A stretch of DNA of 64,000 bases from JBBDYG01 sp040901765 (lineage in GTDB: Bacteria > Planctomycetota > Planctomycetia > Pirellulales > Lacipirellulaceae). The notes beneath the pieces were generated by a model that did not search any database, was not told the origin of the DNA, and was given only the letters and a program-made list of their open reading frames with translations. Position numbers and translations under genes: made by a program. The stretch spans positions 59,769-123,768 of the forward strand of contig JBBDYG010000067.1 in the NCBI GenBank assembly GCA_040901765.1, written 5' to 3'. This document shows, piece by piece, positions 34,128 through 42,392 of this stretch (within the stretch, counting starts at the first letter, position 1; each line of letters begins with the position of its first letter).

Positions 34128-35770
34128 CAAAATACCAGTACCCCGCTCGATCCCTTGCTCGCCGCGGCTTGCACGTCGCCCGACTTGGCTTCGATCACAA
34201 CGGCGTTGGCGCCAGCACCAAGCGCCTGCTTTACTTCGACGCGATGGCCACGCTCGCGAAGTTCTTCCACCACCTCGGCGGGCGTATCGGCGGTGACTTG
34301 GATCGGTTCTTCCCCTTCGGTGTGGATCCGCGGGGCCGAAACGATCTGCTGCGGCGGCGCTTTGAAGTCCATCAGGTTCATCGCTAGTTGGGCCGTGACG
34401 GTGACGATCTTCGTTCCGCCCGGCAAGCCCAGACCGGCGCAGGGCTGGCCGTCGCGCATCACCAATAGCGGCGACATGTTGTGCTGCGGCCGCTTCCCGG
34501 CGGCGGGATAATTGGGGGAGTCGGATTTTAAGTCGAACCGCGACATCCCATGTCCAAGCAACAGGCCGAGTCCATCGATTGCTACTTTTGAGCCAAAAAA
34601 ATTCCCGTGCGTTGCCGTCCACGAGACCAAGTTCCGATCCTTGTCGATCACGACCAGGTTCACCGTGTGCGAGGGCCCGGACGGTCGCGCTGGTGTGGTT
34701 GGCGTGGCCTGGCGCATTACGTCAGCGCGTTCGATGGCACTCTGCTCCGAGAGCAACTCTTCCACCGGCACCGTCACAAAATCAGGATCGCCAAAGTATT
34801 CGTTTCGCTCGCCCCAGGCCAAGTTCGATGCGCCGGCGAATAGCTCGATGTAGCGTGCGTTCCACGGCGGCAATTTGCCGATGTCGAACTGCTCGAGTGT
34901 TTTAAGGATGCTTAACGACGTCAGCCCTCCCGACGGCAGCGGCGGCGTGTACAGGTCGTAACCGCGGTACGCGATATGCAATGGCTCGACAAGCGCAGCC
35001 TGAAAATCGTGAAAGTCTTCCTCGGCCAGAACACCCCCATTGGCTTGCACCTGCTTGCAAATCGTCGCGGCGATATCGCCCGAGTAGAAGCTAGCCGGTC
35101 CGTCGTCGCCGAGGCGACGTATCAACTGAGCCAAATCCGATTGCACCCACCTGCCGCCCTCGGCCGCAACGCCGTTGGGAAATAACGCATGTTGCGAATC
35201 AGAGTCAACTTCCTGAAAATGCTCGTGAAATGTGCGCGCAAGTCCGGGCGTTACCGAAATGCCGTTCTCTGCCAGCGCCAGCGAAGCTTTCGCCAAGGTC
35301 TTGAACGGCAACGTTCCGAACTCGCGCATTGCGAGGTCAATGCCCGCCACAACACCCGGCACTCCCACTGCTAAATAACCGTGAGATTGATTGGCTAAGG
35401 TCAGCGACGCAGGATCGAGGTTGCGTGGGGCGCGAGCGTCGAAGTCGATGGCCTGCACACGGCCGCTCTTCGCCTGATGGTAGACGAGGCTTCCGCCGTA
35501 GCCGCCTAGGCCCACGTTCGATGGTTCAATCACACATTGCACCAGCAGCCCCGCCACCGCCGCGTCGATGGCATTGCCCCCTTGCAGCAGAACCTCGCGC
35601 GCCGCGTCTCCCGCTTCGCGGCGAGAACAGGCAACTGCCTGTCTGGCCCCTGCCGAGGGATCTATTTGCGCAAAGAGTTCTCGATTCCAAGCACCAAGTA
35701 CACAACCGCTTGCCACAACGGCCGAACTACGCTGCAGAAATTCGCGACGGGAGGGGGACTTTCTGCGCAT
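34127..35770 (-). CDS. gamma-glutamyltransferase-like Ntn hydrolase, Tat-exported
   Basis: A 547-residue precursor. The leader RRKSPSRREFLQRSSAVVAS is Tat-like. The large-subunit part has QGGNAIDAAVAGLLVQCVIE and VGLGGYGGSLVYH. The autocleavage site is expected at SHTVNLVVIDKDRN, making Thr369 the nucleophile, with the small subunit continuing through MSPLLVMRDGQP and GLGLPGGTKIVTVTAQ. In typical enzymes the cleavage site reads TTH; here the second Thr and the His are replaced (TVN), which may change activity. It hydrolyses or transfers gamma-glutamyl groups, classically from glutathione, in the periplasm. Coupled to the glycosidase-like gene. Confidence 0.9.
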   Translation of the reverse strand: MRRKSPSRREFLQRSSAVVASGCVLGAWNRELFAQIDPSAGARQAVACSRREAGDAAREVLLQGGNAIDAAVAGLLVQCVIEPSNVGLGGYGGSLVYHQAKSGRVQAIDFDARAPRNLDPASLTLANQSHGYLAVGVPGVVAGIDLAMREFGTLPFKTLAKASLALAENGISVTPGLARTFHEHFQEVDSDSQHALFPNGVAAEGGRWVQSDLAQLIRRLGDDGPASFYSGDIAATICKQVQANGGVLAEEDFHDFQAALVEPLHIAYRGYDLYTPPLPSGGLTSLSILKTLEQFDIGKLPPWNARYIELFAGASNLAWGERNEYFGDPDFVTVPVEELLSEQSAIERADVMRQATPTTPARPSGPSHTVNLVVIDKDRNLVSWTATHGNFFGSKVAIDGLGLLLGHGMSRFDLKSDSPNYPAAGKRPQHNMSPLLVMRDGQPCAGLGLPGGTKIVTVTAQLAMNLMDFKAPPQQIVSAPRIHTEGEEPIQVTADTPAEVVEELRERGHRVEVKQALGAGANAVVIEAKSGDVQAAASKGSSGVLVF

Positions 35771-36001
35771 GGTGTGAGAACCCTCGAGAAACTAGTGATC
35801 GTCCGATTAACCCTTTTCGGATTTAGTATACGCGGTTAGCGGGGCATTCGGTGCCCCCATTCTCAACGAGCGTACCTGAGTAACTTTATGTACATGCGAG
35901 CCATTCTTCGCCGCTCGACTTGGCGAATTTGCGGGAAGTCGGCATAGATTTACCTATCCAAACCAGTGTATTCACTTCCGCCGTCTGATATACTGGCGAT
36001 G

Positions 36002-36035
36002 CCGAGTCGACGACGTGTTTGACCCGTCGACTCGG
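36002..36035. promoter_or_regulatory. 11-bp perfect inverted repeat upstream of PEP-CTERM gene
   Basis: CCGAGTCGACG (36002-36012) and CGTCGACTCGG (36025-36035) separated by 12 bases, about 75 bp before the start at 36110. It could be a leader hairpin or an operator. The rest of the spacer 35771-36109 shows a possible TATACT (35989-35994) without a good -35. Confidence 0.45.
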
Positions 36036-36109
36036 AACCCGCCTCGAAACGGCGTCGGCTAACAGCCAACGCTCCTACCTTTTCTTCTTCTTTTCTGCCG
36101 GAGTGTCTA

Positions 36110-37066
36110 ATGAACAAACTTACCACTCATCTAATTTGGTGCGCGCTTGTCGCCGTCTCGCTGTCGTCAACAGCGACGGCTGCACTGCTGAGATACGAGC
36201 CGTTCAATTATAATGAAGTCGGTACGACGGTGGAGGGTAAAACGAACCCGGATGGAGAAACGTGGGTCGCAGCCTACGGCGACGCGGTCGGCCCCTCCCT
36301 GATAAAGGTCGCCAGCAACAATCTCGGCGTTCCGTCGCCGCTCCTACCGCCGGTGGGCAACTCGGCCGAGATCGACGGCGGACCCAGCACTGTGGGCACC
36401 AACTCGCAACAGGCTGGCAAATCACTCCGCCTGCCGCTCGGCACTACAATCACCCAAAACGGTGGCGGCACGGTCTACTATTCGTTGGCTCTGCGCATCG
36501 ACGACTTGGCGGGATCGACGAACGTTAATGGAGGGTTTTTCCTCGCGCTGAACAATTCCGCAGGTGCGACAGCAACCAATCCGGGCGCTGCCGCCGCCAG
36601 GCTCCAAAGCCGCATTGATCCCAGTGACGGCACGAAGTACAACCTGGGCATTTTTCGAAACGTGAACGCCACAATGGCCGCCACTTCGTGGGGTGGACCG
36701 ATGACCGTCGGTGAGACGTTGTTCGTCGTCGGATCGTACGAAACGGTGGCCGGCAACCAGAACGACATTGCGCGGTTGTGGATCAATCCCGACCCGAGCA
36801 CCTTTGCAGATCCGGCTTTTTCGCCGCTGACGACGCCGCCCACGCTGATTGACAACACTACCCTTACTGGCACCGACATCGGCATCGCGAGCATCCTGCT
36901 CCGACAGAGCTTAGCGCCGCATTTGACGTTGGATGAATTGCGGGTGGGCACAACGTGGGCCGACGTAACGCCAATTCCCGAGCCGGCTTCGTTGGGACTA
37001 CTGCTTGTCGGTTGCGTGCTGTTGTGCGGCCGCAATCGATTAGGCAACGGATCGAGCCACTCGTGA
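36110..37066 (+). CDS. PEP-CTERM sorted secreted protein
   Basis: A 318-residue secreted protein; GGAG precedes the ATG. Signal peptide MNKLTTHLIWCALVAVSLSS ending near ATAA. The body is a beta-rich LamG-like domain (LRYEPFNYNEVGTTVEG, KSLRLPLGTTITQNGGGTVY, DIARLWINPDPSTFADPAFS, HLTLDELRVGTTWADVTP). The C terminus is IPEPASLGLLLVGCVLLCG then a basic tail: PEP motif, helix, basic residues. Function unknown. First of an apparent run of co-directional genes with a second PEP-CTERM protein sharing the ARLWINPDP and DELRxGxxWADV phrases, indicating paralogy. Confidence 0.87.
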   Translation: MNKLTTHLIWCALVAVSLSSTATAALLRYEPFNYNEVGTTVEGKTNPDGETWVAAYGDAVGPSLIKVASNNLGVPSPLLPPVGNSAEIDGGPSTVGTNSQQAGKSLRLPLGTTITQNGGGTVYYSLALRIDDLAGSTNVNGGFFLALNNSAGATATNPGAAAARLQSRIDPSDGTKYNLGIFRNVNATMAATSWGGPMTVGETLFVVGSYETVAGNQNDIARLWINPDPSTFADPAFSPLTTPPTLIDNTTLTGTDIGIASILLRQSLAPHLTLDELRVGTTWADVTPIPEPASLGLLLVGCVLLCGRNRLGNGSSHS

Positions 37067-37111
37067 AACAATTGAAAATTCTTTGAGCATCACTTAATGG
37101 GGAGCGGAATT

Positions 37112-38386
37112 ATGCGGAAACTTGCAATACTACTGGTTTGCTGTTGTGCCACCCAGGCGTGGGCGGATGTCCCGTTGTTCTATGAGGGATTTGATTACGA
37201 CGCCGGCCTCAACCTGGCGTCGGCTACGAGTCCGCAGGGGGTCCAGCACCAACCGAGCGGCAACTTTTGGTCGATGGCGGGCACCAGCGCCGTAGTACCG
37301 GTCGTCATTGAAGGAAATGAGTACGATGCGGCCACCGGCCTGCCCGCGCCGACCGGAGACAGCGTCGCGATCGTTAGTGGCGGCAATGGTTCTACCAACC
37401 GGATCGAAATCCCCGACATGCCCACCGGTGACCGAACGGTGTACTGGTCCGGTTTCTTGCGCGTCGTCGATATCAACGGTCTGGCCGGTGCGCCCGGATT
37501 GAGCTTGAGTGAAGCCGGTATCGTACTCGCCGGTTACAACAATACGGCCGGATCGCAGGCCGGTAATCCCAGCGTATTGGCCGGATTTCTCGCGATCAAG
37601 CGGGCAAGCGCTAACCCCGATAGCCCTCTGTTCAACAGCTATTACGCCGGCACAGCCTCCAACAGCCAGGCCAACGATTGTGGAGTCGTGGGCAACTACC
37701 GTTGCGCGAATCGCCACTTTGCGGACTACGTCGAGGGCGCCACCGAAGACGTTCCGACGGTCTACGCCGAATCGTCCCCGCTCGCAGCCACCAGGCCGCG
37801 ATTTACCGCGGTACCGATCGAGCAGGGGGAGTTAGCATTCTTCGTCGCGTCTTATGAGATTGTCACAGGTGCCGATAATGACACAGCTCGGCTGTGGATT
37901 AATCCCGATCCAAACACATTTGGCATGGAAACGCCGCCGACGGCGAATGTGATTGCTCCGACCGACCTGGAGAACAACGCAACCTATGCGGCGAACGATA
38001 TCACGAACGTCGTAAGCTACTTCCTGCGAGCCAATGCTGGCGCCCCGACGGACACCCGATTCGACGAGTTGCGAATCGGACTCTCTTGGGCCAGTGTCAC
38101 GGACCCCATGGCGCCGCCCGAAGGCGTGCTAGGTGACTACAACGGCGACGGCAGTGTTAATGCCGCGGATTATACCGTGTGGCGCGACGGCGGAACGCTG
38201 CTCAACGAAGTGGAAACGATCGGCGAAGTCACCCAAGAGGACTACGACGCTTGGTTCGCACGGTTCGGCAACACCGCCGGTAGCGGAGCATCGACGGTGA
38301 TTCCCGAACCGAGCTCGTTGCTACTGCTGGCGCTGGCGGTGAGTTTAGGAATTGGCGGTTCGGCCAGTCGATTCCGACAAGGGTGA
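37112..38386 (+). CDS. PEP-CTERM protein with dockerin-like motif
   Basis: A 424-residue secreted protein. The start at 37112 (MRKLAILLVCCC) has a GGGGAGCGGA site upstream. The signal peptide ends near TQAWA. The body is a LamG-like domain paralogous to the preceding gene (FYEGFDYDAGLNLASATSP, NDTARLWINPDPNTFG, TRFDELRIGLSWASVT). It is followed by a dockerin-like calcium segment, GDYNGDGSVNAADYTVWRDG, and by VIPEPSSLLLLALAVSLGIG with a short basic tail. The dockerin-like repeat recurs in two more genes of this cluster. In Planctomycetes the segment is common in secreted proteins and probably structural. Confidence 0.87.
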   Translation: MRKLAILLVCCCATQAWADVPLFYEGFDYDAGLNLASATSPQGVQHQPSGNFWSMAGTSAVVPVVIEGNEYDAATGLPAPTGDSVAIVSGGNGSTNRIEIPDMPTGDRTVYWSGFLRVVDINGLAGAPGLSLSEAGIVLAGYNNTAGSQAGNPSVLAGFLAIKRASANPDSPLFNSYYAGTASNSQANDCGVVGNYRCANRHFADYVEGATEDVPTVYAESSPLAATRPRFTAVPIEQGELAFFVASYEIVTGADNDTARLWINPDPNTFGMETPPTANVIAPTDLENNATYAANDITNVVSYFLRANAGAPTDTRFDELRIGLSWASVTDPMAPPEGVLGDYNGDGSVNAADYTVWRDGGTLLNEVETIGEVTQEDYDAWFARFGNTAGSGASTVIPEPSSLLLLALAVSLGIGGSASRFRQG

Positions 38387-38451
38387 TAAGACATGTGGAC
38401 GGGTGCGAACGGTACGGACAGACCGGCTTGCCGGTGATTGGAGGAAGTGAC

Positions 38452-39543
38452 ATGCGGTTTGGCACCGGTCGCGAAGGAAAAGACCGCGGTTTCACGCTCG
38501 TCGAGTTGTTGGTGGTAATCGCCATCATCGGCATTCTGGTGGCGCTCCTATTGCCGGCGGTGCAAGCCGCCCGCGAGGCGGCGCGGCGCGCGAATTGCCA
38601 AAATAACATGCGGAATCTGGCGCTGGCTTTGCACAGTCACCACACGGCGCATCAGCGGTTTCCGATCGGCTTCATCAGTCAGCCGGAAGAAGAGGAGGCT
38701 TGGGGCTGGACGACGTTCACCTTGCCGTATTTAGAAGAGCAAGGTCTATACGACAAACTCGATCCAGCGAAGCGGCGGTTAGCCGACCTGTTCATCGCCG
38801 CGAAGTCGGACCCAAGCCAACTCGATCTCGTGCAGACTCCGCTGCCGATTTTTCTCTGCCCCTCCGACGATACGCCGGCGCTTTTGAACACCGACAATAG
38901 TCCAAGTAGCACGAGTCCCGGCGGCTCGGGCGGTGGCAAGCGGCACTTCAACGGCAACAACACGCCGCCCGGTTTCCGGCCATCCACGTCGAATTACATG
39001 GGCCTCAAGGGGTTCATTAACAACAATTGCCCCAAGCTCGCGTCAGCTCCAGCATCCATGGGGTGGGTGCCCGATCAGGTTCGCTGCGATAACAACGGCA
39101 TCTTTTTCGGCAACAGCAAGGTTTCGATCAAACAAATTTCGGACGGGACGAGCCATACGTTTATGCTCGGCGAGCGGGACGGATGGTGTCTGGCGGGAAC
39201 GTGGATCGGCTCGCGGAATCCGCCAGGCCCGGATATGTGGGGCTCCCACATGCTGCTGGGGCGCGTGACTCTGAAATTGAATCACCCGCTTACCGACGCC
39301 CATAACACTTGCACCGAGGGGTTTAGCAGCCGACATCCGGGAGGCGCCTACTTCGCGTTCTGCGACACATCGGTGCGATTCATCAGCGACGACATCAATT
39401 ACGATCTTGCCAACAATACCGACGCTTGTTACGCCAAGAGCGGCCATCCGCTGCGCTGCAGGACCGAAATCGGCGGCAAGCAGATCGGCATTTACCAGCG
39501 ATTGGGCTGGCGCGATGACGGCATGTTGGTGGATGGCTATTAA
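38452..39543 (+). CDS. DUF1559 prepilin-like protein
   Basis: A 363-residue protein. GGAGGAAG precedes the start at 38452; a longer upstream frame is not needed. The N terminus has the type IV prepilin motif RGFTLVELLVVIAIIGILVA followed by LLLPAVQAAREAARRA and MRNLALALHSHH, the standard DUF1559 opening. The C-terminal SBP_bac_10-type domain contains GTSHTFMLGERDGWC and FSSRHPGGAYFAFCDTSVRF, a conserved His/Gly/Gly segment. These proteins are thought to be surface or pseudopilus components. Follows a PEP-CTERM gene by 65 bp and precedes a small lipoprotein by 30 bp, a frequent order in these genomes. Confidence 0.95.
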   Translation: MRFGTGREGKDRGFTLVELLVVIAIIGILVALLLPAVQAAREAARRANCQNNMRNLALALHSHHTAHQRFPIGFISQPEEEEAWGWTTFTLPYLEEQGLYDKLDPAKRRLADLFIAAKSDPSQLDLVQTPLPIFLCPSDDTPALLNTDNSPSSTSPGGSGGGKRHFNGNNTPPGFRPSTSNYMGLKGFINNNCPKLASAPASMGWVPDQVRCDNNGIFFGNSKVSIKQISDGTSHTFMLGERDGWCLAGTWIGSRNPPGPDMWGSHMLLGRVTLKLNHPLTDAHNTCTEGFSSRHPGGAYFAFCDTSVRFISDDINYDLANNTDACYAKSGHPLRCRTEIGGKQIGIYQRLGWRDDGMLVDGY

Positions 39544-39573
39544 CGTGTTTCTTGCTGGCTCCGCTGGTGACGA

Positions 39574-39993
39574 ATGAATTTGAGATTGCCGCAGAGCGTT
39601 CGTTTTTACGCCCTGCTACTCGTGATTGCCGGCTGCAGCGAATCTGGCCCACAGCTAATGCCCGTAACGGGTCGCGTCATGCTCGACGGGCAGCCCGTCC
39701 CGATGGCCGAAGTTCAGTTTCAGCCTGAAGACAATGGATCGCCGTCCTATGCCGTTGCCGACAACGACGGACGCTACGAGCTTGGCTATAAGCGGGGAGT
39801 GAAAGGCGCCATGGTCGGCTGGCATACGATCCGGATTGAATCGGCGACGATCGTCGAGGGCCCGAACGGCAAGATCACGAATCGCCCGCAGATCGTGCCG
39901 CCGCGCTACAACGACAGTTCAGAGCTTCGCCGAGAAGTCAGATCGGACGAAGACAATGTGTTTGACTTCGAGTTGACTTCCAATGCAGAGTGA
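39574..39993 (+). CDS. small lipoprotein with carboxypeptidase-regulatory/transthyretin-like fold
   Basis: A 139-residue protein. The lipobox is LLLVIAGCS with Cys near residue 21. The mature part is a small beta-sandwich with VTGRVMLDGQPVPMAEVQFQ and YAVADNDGRYELGYKRGVK, typical of the carboxypeptidase regulatory-like domain often encoded directly after DUF1559 genes in Planctomycetes. Likely outer-membrane anchored partner of the neighbouring pseudopilin; function unproven. Ends before a composite repeat. Confidence 0.83.
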   Translation: MNLRLPQSVRFYALLLVIAGCSESGPQLMPVTGRVMLDGQPVPMAEVQFQPEDNGSPSYAVADNDGRYELGYKRGVKGAMVGWHTIRIESATIVEGPNGKITNRPQIVPPRYNDSSELRREVRSDEDNVFDFELTSNAE

Positions 39994-40125
39994 TCGCGCA
40001 CCGCGAAATTCCGAACTGCGCGACCTCATTCGCAGCTATTCGACCTTCAGTAAACCAAACGAACAAGGTGGCCCGCTATACCGTTAGCCCGTTCCAGCGT
40101 GATGGCATAGTATCGTGGCGTATTT

Positions 40126-40337
40126 CATCTCAGCGGGATGACAGCCATTAGACGGTGGTCGCGCAGCGCACCACCGGGTAGCAAAGAAATTGCCCGCACG
40201 ACCCCGGCAGGGGTCGCAGCAAATGGGGGCGCAATGGTTACTGGCACCCCTGCCGGGGTGCTAACGTCTAAGGCGCTTCTTTCCGGTGGTGGCGCTCGCG
40301 CTTACCACCGGCTAATGGCTGCCAAGCCTCCGGCTTG
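40126..40337. repeat. composite two-arm palindromic element, copy 4
   Basis: Left arm: CATCTCAGCGGGATG, CGCG-type GGTGGTCGCGCAGCGCACC, CGACCCCGGCAGGGGTCG. Right arm inverted: GCACCCCTGCCGGGGTGC, GGTGGTGGCGCTCGCGCTTACC (AAGC type), linker CTAATGGCTGCC, CAAGCCTCCGGCTTG. Arm order is the reverse of copies 2 and 3. It lies between tandem plus-strand genes (39993 and 40416). Confidence 0.87.
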
Positions 40338-40415
40338 AAACGCCACTTTGCGGTGCGTTTAACTCGTTGCCACCCCAAAATCGGTTGACATTTTGAAGTT
40401 CGATAAAGAGTCCAC

Positions 40416-42392
40416 ATGAATTTCCGCTGCACGACGGTAGTCTTCTGTACAACGCAGCGGTGTTCTCCGGCTGGTCGGTTTGCGCCTGGATGCATCTCGT
40501 TGGTTTTTTTGTTAGCGGCCGCAACTGCCGCGCCGGCCTACGATCTCCACTTCGACTACACTTCGTTCGAATCGACCTTCGGGCAGTCCCAATTTGATGT
40601 GCTGAATTATCCGAGCATCAACGGCAACTACATGATGACCTCGACGGACAACCATCGTCCGGAGATGGTCGCCAATGGCAACAAACTGGCCGAGTTCTAC
40701 AACTTTCTGCAACAGCGGTACCAGGATCCCACGAACCCCACTAAGGACGGCAACCTGTCGGCCGACCAAATCGACGCCTATGTTGTCACAAATTCCACGA
40801 ACAACGGGCCGAAGCCGAACTGGCTGATTCTCAACGAAATCTCGGCGAGCCTTTGGCCGCCCAATGCCGGACCACCCAGCAATTCGACTTACCGGACGTG
40901 GCTCGTTGACTGCGTCACGCGGCTGCACGAGCACTACGGCTACAACGTTGTGACGCTCGCGCCTTACCAGAACCCCGGCTCGAACAACGCTTCGTGGCAG
41001 GCGCTCGCGGAAGTTTCGTACATCGGCATCGAGTGCTATCTGAGCGGTACCGAAGTTTGGAACAGCGGCACGAACGACGCACAGCGATTGACTTGGGCGC
41101 AGGCGCAGTATCAAGCTTCAAAGAACTCCTATCTCAATCGCGGCGTGCCGGAGTCCCGGCTGTTCCTCACCGAGCACTTCGCCAACAACGACACTACTTT
41201 TACCGACGGTCAGGGAAATGTGTTGCCCACGGGCTGGGGCCGCGCCGGGCTTGCCTCGGCCGCCAACTGGGACAGCGTGATCCAGATTCGGCAGGATGCC
41301 ATTCTGAACGTCGGATTCGAGGGCTTCTTGGCCTACAACTGGGGTGGAAATGGAATGGGTGTCACTCAGGCCGAGCAGATTCAGCACGAATACTACTACC
41401 GCACGCGCCGCGTGCTGGAGAGCCAGAAGCCGCAATGGCTCTCCGACGCGGCCCCCAATGTAAACGGCACGATCGTCCCACTGAGTTGGAACCAAACGCT
41501 GAACTGGTTGGGCGGCGTTCCGAATGCCGTCGGCGCAGAAGCGAATTTCTGGCGGACGCTCACGACCAATCGCTCGATCGCGCTCGATGGCACGAAGACC
41601 GTCGGCATGTTGACCTTTGACAGCCCGTTTAGTTACACGATTAATCCCGGCACAGGCGGAAGCCTGGTGCTGAACAACTCGGGCGGCGCTGCGACGCTCA
41701 CCTCCGATCAGGGCACGCACGCGATCGCCGCGAATGTGCAGCTTGCCAGCAATTTGCACGCGGCCATTAACGCCGGGACGTTCACGATGAGCGGAGTCGT
41801 GTCCGGCGCCGGCGGACTATCGAAGAGCGGCACGGGTACACTCGCGCTCACCGGCGCGAATACCTATGCCGGCGACACTGTCGTGCAAGCGGGGAAGTTG
41901 ATCGTTGCAAGCTCGTTCCTGGCCGATTCGTCGGATGTATACCTATCGACCGGCTCGACGCTCGATTTGAATTTCATGGGCAGCCCCGATGTCATTGGGT
42001 CTTTGTTGTTCAACGACGTTTCGCAAGCGGTCGGCACATGGGGCAGCGTGTTATCGGACGCCGAGTTCACCAGTTCCCTGTTGAGGGGAACCGGCACCCT
42101 TCAAGTTACCGGTTTCTTTGGCCAATCCGTCCCGGGCGACTACAATCGAAATGGCGTGGTGGACGCCGCCGACTACGTGGTTTGGCGCAATGGCCTCGGC
42201 ACAATGTTTGGGCCGTCGGCCTACGGCGTCTGGCTGGCTAACTTTGGTCGCACCGCGGGAAACGGCGCGACCGAAGGCTCGTTGAACCATGTTCATACAC
42301 CCGAACCGGAGTCGTGGCTAATCGGGCTGCTCGCGATAATCGCGATGGCCGTCATTCGGGCGAATAAACCAGGAAGTGCTTCGTTGATATGA
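40416..42392 (+). CDS. secreted TIM-barrel-like protein with beta-strand repeat, dockerin-like motif and PEP-CTERM
   Basis: A 658-residue multi-domain protein. A signal region (through PAYD) leads to a domain of about 310 residues with the look of a glycoside hydrolase barrel: NWLILNEISASLW, IGIECYLSGTEVW and RLFLTEHFANND hold acidic residues at strand ends. Then comes a passenger-type autotransporter-associated repeat (GAGGLSKSGTGTLALTGANT), a dockerin-like GDYNRNGVVDAADYVVWRNG and TPEPESWLIGLLAIIAMAVI with a basic tail. The catalytic role is inferred, not shown. Its stop overlaps the start of the next gene (ATGA at 42389). Confidence 0.8.
   Translation: MNFRCTTVVFCTTQRCSPAGRFAPGCISLVFLLAAATAAPAYDLHFDYTSFESTFGQSQFDVLNYPSINGNYMMTSTDNHRPEMVANGNKLAEFYNFLQQRYQDPTNPTKDGNLSADQIDAYVVTNSTNNGPKPNWLILNEISASLWPPNAGPPSNSTYRTWLVDCVTRLHEHYGYNVVTLAPYQNPGSNNASWQALAEVSYIGIECYLSGTEVWNSGTNDAQRLTWAQAQYQASKNSYLNRGVPESRLFLTEHFANNDTTFTDGQGNVLPTGWGRAGLASAANWDSVIQIRQDAILNVGFEGFLAYNWGGNGMGVTQAEQIQHEYYYRTRRVLESQKPQWLSDAAPNVNGTIVPLSWNQTLNWLGGVPNAVGAEANFWRTLTTNRSIALDGTKTVGMLTFDSPFSYTINPGTGGSLVLNNSGGAATLTSDQGTHAIAANVQLASNLHAAINAGTFTMSGVVSGAGGLSKSGTGTLALTGANTYAGDTVVQAGKLIVASSFLADSSDVYLSTGSTLDLNFMGSPDVIGSLLFNDVSQAVGTWGSVLSDAEFTSSLLRGTGTLQVTGFFGQSVPGDYNRNGVVDAADYVVWRNGLGTMFGPSAYGVWLANFGRTAGNGATEGSLNHVHTPEPESWLIGLLAIIAMAVIRANKPGSASLI

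Noticed and set aside
35971..35994. Promoter TTCACT-TATACT for the PEP-CTERM gene at 36110
   Set aside because: The spacer is only 12 bases, too short for sigma70; only the -10-like word was kept as a remark.
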